Of a stretch of DNA of 64,000 nucleotides, positions 58,401 to 64,000 are shown piece after piece. The notes under the pieces are model-generated. The model saw only the letters and a program-made list of their open reading frames with translations. It ran no database searches and was not told the origin of the DNA. Position 1 is the stretch's first letter; every line of letters starts with the position of its first letter. This stretch comes from Marsupella aquatica. Taxonomy: Eukaryota > Marchantiophyta. The stretch is from positions 18,290,001 through 18,354,000 of the forward strand of contig OZ316896.1 of assembly GCA_973895155.1 (NCBI GenBank), in the 5' to 3' direction. A program made the translations under genes and the position numbers.

Positions 58401-59618
58401 ATGTAGGCCGATTTGTTTGTCATCAGATGTCAGTTAGAATTTGAGATCAATGAAGAAAATTTAGATTGAAGGAGCTGTCGGGTCATCAGTAGATGTAGCC
58501 CAATCTATTCTCATTCGCCCTCAAACAAACGGAGAAGTTTGTCCATTTGGAGTTGCGCAATTAGAAAACTCGTGAGTTAATTTGTCGTGAATTCCTTCCA
58601 CCAAAATCGCCGCCCTCGATTACTTTGCTGACGACCTGTACTTCTTACTGTAAGCACTCGTTCACTCGGTAGATTTGACAACTTACGGTGGAGTGAAACC
58701 AGCCAATGGGTCCAGATCTAGCCCGTGGGATCACGTTCTTTGCCATTGTAACTGTAGCACGTTTGTGGGGTGATAAGACCATATAGATTTTCCAGTTGCT
58801 GACTGTCTGAACAATGCTTATCTGGAAAGGGATGACATGAAGTCGGTGTAGTAGCAGGAATGATGATGAACCAAATCATCACTGCTATGAATGAATTCTG
58901 ATCGTTGGTCAGCTTACTCATCGACATACTCGATTGACTTGGCACTGTCTTGAAAAGAGTTAAGTGTCAAAATGGTTTGTTGCTCGTTTCAAGCAATGAC
59001 GCTTTTTCTGTGCTGTCCAGGAAGCCTGTCGCAAATCTAATCTAGGGGCACGACGAGTACCTCATCCACATCGATGTTCCGGGAGAAGGTAAAAATCAGC
59101 GAGGACACAGATGAAGACATGATCTAACTTCTTATTGGACTCTCATTTCACAAAGGTCACGCTTTAATAGACATCGGCTGGTTGAACACCAATGTGGAGA
59201 CTTTAAGAGATGCCGATAATGAGAGAGGAGGATCACTTTTTCATCACAGAAAATGCAATACAGAGGTTTGGTCGATGAGAACCTAAAAGTAACCAGAATG
59301 AAATGAAGAATCGTTATCGATTAACCTCGCAACTCAATCTGTAATACTGGCTACAAGTCATTACTCTCCCCGTAGTGCCAACTTTGATGATTGCTATTGT
59401 GATTTTTTGCGATCTAAAATGGACAATCACATTTCTGAGTTTCCCTGACAGTCAAATGCACTATCCACCATATTCCACCTCGTCTATATCGTGTAAAAGT
59501 AAGTTCGTGTTCACCATATCCTTCAGTGCTGATTGCAACCACGATTGACATGATTTCCAACCAAAGACTATCTGTAAATGACATCATATCAGAGTGCAGC
59601 GAGAACACAAATTTTCAT
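55479..59618. other. AT-rich and low-coding region
   Basis: The part from 55.48 to 56.0 kb is extremely AT-rich. At 56117-56485 a minus frame of 122 residues (RKRIVRFNRRP, ILVLGGISLVDTPTGKSF) has a protein-like composition, but the opposite strand is open too and I recognise nothing. Around 57942-58945 (minus) are two short frames. One has a signal-peptide-like start (FIAVMIWFIIIPATTPTSC) and might be exons of a small secreted protein, but splice sites and family support are lacking. Confidence 0.35.
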
Positions 59619-60296
59619 TCAAGAATCAAGGAAGGTGATGTTGTGCTCCAGAGGAGCACGGCGAACACGTAGGTGATTCGCTTTAAAATCCTCATCTTCG
59701 TAACCAATGGCAACACCACAAATAATCACCAACTCGGGAGGAATGTTGAGCTCCTTGCGAATGATATCAGGGTAAGCCGCGAGCGAGACCTCACAGCAGC
59801 TCCCAACACCGCGAGCAGTGAGTTCCAAGAGTAGCGTCTGCACAAACATTCCCACACTCATCGCATCTGCCGGCCCCAAAGCCTGATGTATGCAAACGAT
59901 AGCCACCACGGGAGCACCGAAGAATTCCCAATTCCGCATCACCGCCTCGGACCGCGCCTCTTTGTCCTCGCGCTTGATTCCCATAGCGCCATACACCACT
60001 GCTCCCAGCTCCTGCCGGAAATGCTTGAACTCCTCAGGAAGAGCTGGCACCGTGGGCGGTACTCGCTTGCACTCCGCTAACAATGCCTCCCTGAGGCGGT
60101 CACGAGGAGCGCCCTCAGCTATGTAGATGTTCCAGGGTTGGATGTTGGAGTTGGAGGGCGCGTGCTGAGCGAGGTTGAGCGCATCCATGAGGATGGAGCG
60201 TGGGACGGGCGTGGAGACGAACTTTCGCGTAGAGTGACGGGTAAGAATTGCTTCCTCCAAATCATGGTGCTTTTCTGTTCCGTTAGCCGACGCCAT
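59619..60296 (-). CDS. nitroreductase family oxidoreductase, fungal/bacterial type
   Basis: This intronless gene encodes 225 residues, starting at ATG 60296 (MASANG). It is an FMN-dependent NAD(P)H nitroreductase-fold enzyme. FMN-contact stretches are RHSTRKF near residue 20, APSNSNIQPWNIY near 45, and GVGSCCEVS, CGVAIGYEDE and ANHLRVRRAP in the C-terminal half. The hydrophobic helix GMFVQTLLLELTARG lies at the dimer interface. The natural substrate is unknown; quinones, nitroaromatics or enones are usual for the family. The arrangement, including LGPADAMSVGMFVQTLLLEL and NWEFFGAPV, recalls ascomycete and bacterial proteins rather than typical plant ones. No transit peptide is visible after MASANG, so it is probably cytosolic. 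A longer upstream frame has no ATG. Its promoter consists of short tandem repeats. Family assignment is secure; origin by transfer is inferred. Confidence 0.92.
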   Translation of the reverse strand: MASANGTEKHHDLEEAILTRHSTRKFVSTPVPRSILMDALNLAQHAPSNSNIQPWNIYIAEGAPRDRLREALLAECKRVPPTVPALPEEFKHFRQELGAVVYGAMGIKREDKEARSEAVMRNWEFFGAPVVAIVCIHQALGPADAMSVGMFVQTLLLELTARGVGSCCEVSLAAYPDIIRKELNIPPELVIICGVAIGYEDEDFKANHLRVRRAPLEHNITFLDS

Positions 60297-60298
60297 AG

Positions 60299-60660
60299 CT
60301 GCAACAAACTTCAGAAGCGAGTTCAGAGCCCTGATAGGATATGAACTTTTGGCTCTCACGCTTGGGGACACGGTCTTAAATCGAATTGAAGTTAGCTTCT
60401 CGATGGACTGTCCACCTTAGCAAACTTCAGAAGTCTTAAATCGATTGAAGCTTAGCTTCTCGATTGACTGTCCACCTTAGCAAACTTCAGAAGTCTTAAA
60501 TCGAATTGAAGCTTAGCTTCTCGATGGACTGTCCACCTTTTGTAAACTTCAGAAGCAAGTTCAGAGCACTGATAGGAAATGAACTTTTGGCTCTCTGATT
60601 TTGGGACACGGTCTTAAATCGAATTGACCATTAGCTTCTCGATTGACTGTCCACCTAGCA
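60299..60660. repeat. tandem repeats in the nitroreductase promoter
   Basis: The unit tcttaaatcga(a)ttgaag plus cttagcttctcgat(g/t)gactgtccacc occurs four times, near 60372, 60433, 60493 and 60613. A longer flanking unit, aaacttcagaagc(g/a)agttc with ctgatagga(t/a)atgaacttttggctctc, occurs near 60307 and 60546. These directly abut the start codon at 60296. Confidence 0.9.
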
Positions 60661-61800
60661 TCCGCTGATGGTCGTCAAGTTTGTCCTCTCACTTGAGTAC
60701 CCCAGATGATTTTTCACTCATTATATCTTCACAGCTTTGGAAAGTTAGCCTCTATCTCTTGGGCAGGATTCTTATGGCAGCTTTTGCTACCAGTGATGTA
60801 CCTAGAGTGGAATTGTCTGTTGCTGATGTTTCTTCTAGTGTCGTTTTTTGGGGAAGACTTCTACTCTTTTGCTGACAGGTTTTCTGCAGACTGATCACTG
60901 ATGAGGTTTCGATCGGGATTATCGACGGGTAATGCGAATCAAACGTAGCAAGATATGCTGTCGCCCAATAACAGTCCTGTCGTTAATCATTAAAATAATG
61001 CTTTCGTTGGTTGAAGGAAATTGAATTCTACAACTTGAACTTGCTAGAACTTGAGTGCCGCCGCCAGATGCACCTCTCGGGACCAAAACTGGCCGAGAGT
61101 TACGACGAAGAAGACTTGCTCACCCTGGTTCTAGAAACCGGCGATCTAGAATCAGAGAATCCTGTCCTAGAATCGAACTCAGCCAAGTAATTTCCTTTTC
61201 GATAAGTTCAGGTGACATCGGAGCGACGTCAATGCACGCTGACGTAGGAAGAGCGACGCATTGTACGCTGACGTCGGAGGAGCGACGACTACGGTTTCGT
61301 ATAGGGTAATGCAGGTCTGGGCACAGGGTTACTAGGCTGTAACCCCGCTTCCGGAATATGAAAAGAAACTGACCGGCGGCAGCCAGGAAGCTTCTTTGAA
61401 TATTCCGGGAGCAGGTTACAGCCTATAACCCCAGCCCTGCATTAGCGTACATAACTCCTGCTCGGAAAGAGGTTACCGACTAAACTTTTCAGGACACCAG
61501 ATTATGACTATAGCAGGCCCCTGTAAAAATGGCTACACACCGGTAACCTCTTCTCCTGACAGGATTTATGTTCGCTGACGCATACAACAGGTCGTTAACC
61601 ACAGGTCGTTCGATGATTTTTATTGCTCTTCCCTTATCAGAGCTTGCCACGTAGTCAGCTTTACATCTCATTATTTTAAACCGTATTTTGAGATATAATT
61701 GTACAACAGGTAAAATGTGAATACAGTTGGGAAATTCAGGTGTATTTGTACACCAGGTAATTTGTGGATACAGCTGGAAGATTCTAACAGCTGTTTGTTT
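60661..61800. other. intergenic region with a fold-back element
   Basis: No gene was recognised. It contains the inverted repeat at 61305-61446. A second short inverted pair, agaggttaccg and cggtaacctct, lies near 61470 and 61541. A diverged direct repeat, ttgtacaacaggtaaaatgtg and ttgtacaccaggtaatttgtg, lies near 61699 and 61746. Confidence 0.5.
61305..61446. mobile_element. small fold-back (MITE-like) element
   Basis: The left arm, taatgcaggtctggg...ggctgtaaccccgcttccgg plus aatatg, pairs with the right arm, whose reverse complement reads taatgcagggctgg...ggctgtaacctgctcccggaatatt. The arms are about 50-60 bases and the centre about 30. No clear target duplication was found (cgta occurs on both sides but not exactly adjoining). 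Confidence 0.6.
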
Positions 61801-63101
61801 TCAGTTAAAGTTTGTCTCCATACTTACTTTTATTGTCTCCGAATCAGTGGCACATCTCAATGCGGCTCGCACTTGATCCTCAGAACTATGATCATATTGT
61901 TCATATGCACCCTCGCTCTTGTGACCAGAAATCTTCATCCCGACTTTCGGAGGGACACCCTCAGCACCCATCCGCGAGATGCAAGTTGAGCGCCCTGTTT
62001 TGTTGGATACACCAGCTGTGCCTAGTCCTGCCTCTTGGTGTAAAACCTTAAGACAGGAGCCCAACGTTTTCTCACCAAGTCTAGAAGTTGAATACCAAGC
62101 ATGAGTTCTTGGATGATTGATGCATTGGTAAAAGAGAAATATGACACTTACTGGAAGGTGATGAATCAACATCCTGAGCGTTTCAAGCACATCGAAGTCA
62201 TAGTTGATCACAGCAGGCCTGAAGTGCTCTTCTTGGTAACAATCCATGCTTATTCGATAGTTCTTGCTAAGCCTCTCATCATATTTAACAAAACTACCAT
62301 GCACATCATCTCCAAACATGAAATCACACTTCTTGAGATTGTAGAGTTCTTTCCCGCCACGGATACAAAATTGGTTTAGTAAAAAGAAGACTGCCCTCCG
62401 CTGTAGGCCTCTAGAATGTGTGACAGAAGTGCTCGAATGAGCCAGAATAGTAGCTTCATTAGCAAAGGTGATTACCGAGGCCTTCTTTCTTGGCAGGTTT
62501 GCACCTGCCTTCTTCGACCGCTCCATAGCCAAAACACATGCAATAGCCACCGGTTTGAAGAGAGGGGAAGATCTCATGTCAAACACTGGCTCTTCCTTAC
62601 CTGTTTCGATGACGCGTCTCTCTTGTTCTTCCTGAGAATGCGATGGAAGGCGCGGTACAGTCCAATCAGGGTCTGAGAGGGATAGAGGTCACCATCTTTC
62701 TTGCAAACTTGCTCAAAAAACTTGGTGAGCAGCATTACACAGTCTCGACCAGGTATTTCCTCGAACGGAATGGCAATGCCGAACCCCTTGAACTCACGAG
62801 ACTTGTTAAGGCGATTCACTGCCCATTGATCAACCGCAGCACTTGGATTACTGCCACCCTCGGCAAGGGTGCGCTGAAACTGCTGATCTTCAGGAAGAAA
62901 CTCACATGAAGAACCGTTCGGAAGATTGACTATTAGCAGTTGTGAGGACATCGATTCAAGGGCAATAATATTTGGGTCTCCATTCAGGTTCTGTATATCT
63001 GACTCTAAACTAGTATACGATTCAGCGCTAGATAAACACTCAGTCAATGGCTCAAGCACTATTCCAGATGAGGTTGTGTCTGTCGAAGTCATCGCAGACA
63101 T
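61801..63101 (-). CDS. Crypton-type tyrosine recombinase ORF (DUF3504-like), frameshifted
   Basis: The N-terminal part (63101-62601) has the arm-like domain of Crypton/ZMYM-type recombinases: PGRDCVMLLTKFFEQVCKKD, SQTLIGLYRAFHRILRKN. The C-terminal part (62620-61801, another frame) has MERSKKAGANLP, FFLLNQFCIRGGKELYNL, SKNYR, HAWYSTSRLGEKTLGSCLK, then NKTGRSTCISRM, MKISGHKSEGAYEQYDHS. These give the second Arg, a His and the Tyr position of a tyrosine recombinase. A one-base frame change lies between about 62600 and 62645. A canonical intron (62600 downward, gtaagg) ends at a stop in the first frame and does not repair the phase. It may be a decayed Crypton transposon or a domesticated gene with a sequence error. 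Terminal repeats are not expected for Cryptons and none were seen. Confidence 0.78.
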
Positions 63102-64000
63102 TCCCAAGCTAAAAGATGGCGCGATCTGTTGAGCAACGTCTGCTTCATCATTCAGGTCATAAGCAGGCGATCAGTTGGCTACGACAATGCCTCGATCTGG
63201 CTCTATAGTCAATAAAATCCAGTTGCTCAAGGGAAGCATTGAATGAAGTCGAGTGACCCTGAACAATGTAGATCGAGCTGAAGGACCACGAACGCCTTCC
63301 AACTTCATTGAGAAAGTATACAGTGAAAACGAATGCAAGAAACCAGTCAAAAAAACCTTGGGATATTTTTGGAGGCATGATGAAGCGTCCTCGTCGTCTA
63401 GATTTGACTGAAAAACGAGGACTGAGCGACAACCACAGTGGCAAAATGTACATCAGAGCAATGCAGAAGTCAGTTTGAGCACAGTGCATAGCAGCAGAAG
63501 TTAGTACACTGTAGCCCGAGTGCATTATTACACAAACATTATACAGCAATTTGAAAATAAAATGCGAGGCAATGGTTTGCGAAAGTTAGTAGACATAAAA
63601 TTATCAGATAATGTAGCAGGGAGAGCCTCTTCCTCCAGCATTACATTCTTAGTACAAGCTATGCACGAGTCGCAGCTTCTTCACTGTCATATGCCCCTGA
63701 TTCATAGCAACAATCAGGGCCCTTCAGTTGGCAGTGAACATAACCCAAGGGTAGACGACAAATGCATGCTCAGATTCAACTTCAAACAATTCACATCAAG
63801 ACACGGCAAAAAATCTCGATAGGCCAAGGTCCATTTAATTACTCACCGAGATACACTGGCGGAAAATGGATGAAACATGAGCGCCCAGACAAATCGCAAC
63901 CGTTTATCTAGGGTACGACCGCTTAACGAATATTTAGGGTCCTTCATTGCTCCATTAAGGAGCCTGTCAGGACCATAAACATATACAGAACCATAGGGCC
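63102..64000. other. window end, no gene recognised
   Basis: A minus frame at 63157-63549 (130 residues, with a hydrophobic stretch FFDWFLAFVFTVYFLN) and a plus frame at 63520-63822 overlap. Neither has recognisable motifs. Upstream exons of the recombinase gene could lie here or beyond the window. Confidence 0.35.

Noticed and set aside
57942-58945. Small secreted-protein gene on the minus strand from two short frames
   Set aside because: One frame starts with a hydrophobic segment, but no splice pair keeps both in phase and no family is recognised.

Overview
The window is plant nuclear DNA, most likely from a bryophyte (a liverwort such as Marchantia or a moss would fit). The species is not demonstrated. 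Evidence for a plant: a thylakoid-lumen PsbP-like protein, plastid-type starch genes, a plastid-type SF1 helicase, multi-exon genes with GT/AG introns, a Ty1-copia-type solo LTR and a PIF/Harbinger element. Two intronless fungal-looking enzyme genes suggest a non-seed plant, where such acquisitions are known. No rRNA, tRNA or CRISPR was recognised.

Layout. 0.9-1.7 kb (+): intronless PsbP-like protein 1. 4.0-6.05 kb (-): intronless HemW-type radical SAM protein. 10.2-12.6 kb (-): five-exon conserved plant protein of unknown function. 16.95-20.9 kb (+): ten-exon ORP3-type oxysterol-binding protein. These last two genes are divergent, and their 5' leaders are inverted copies of one another (about 0.6 kb each); a solo copia LTR lies between them. 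23.4-29.8 kb (-): large alpha-amylase with an unusual Ala/Glu-rich coiled-coil N-terminus. 32.0-35.6 kb (-): PTST2/FLO6-like starch-initiation protein with a C-terminal CBM48. 37.4-40.4 kb: PIF/Harbinger element with terminal inverted repeats, a target duplication and broken ORFs. 45.2-50.5 kb (+): eight-exon plastid SMUBP2-like helicase. 53.2-54.1 kb (+): secreted fungal-type GH16 glucanase. 59.6-60.3 kb (-): fungal-type nitroreductase. 61.8-63.1 kb (-): Crypton-type tyrosine recombinase ORF with a frameshift. The gaps hold minisatellites, tandem duplications and small fold-back repeats.

Genes that may work together. The amylase and the PTST2-like gene are adjacent, on the same strand, and both act on plastid starch in related families. 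The amylase N-terminus carries a motif (FP..EELI..GR.D) that closely resembles the conserved N-terminal PTST/FLO6 motif next door (FP..QDLI.AGR.D). This shared module is the most interesting coding observation. The shared inverted leader of the 12.6 kb and 16.95 kb genes is the most interesting non-coding one.

Limits. Exon borders were read by eye from splice sites, frame continuity and family sequence remembered without alignment. Two introns of the PTST-like gene and the first intron of the amylase are uncertain. Family statements come from recognised motifs, not database searches.
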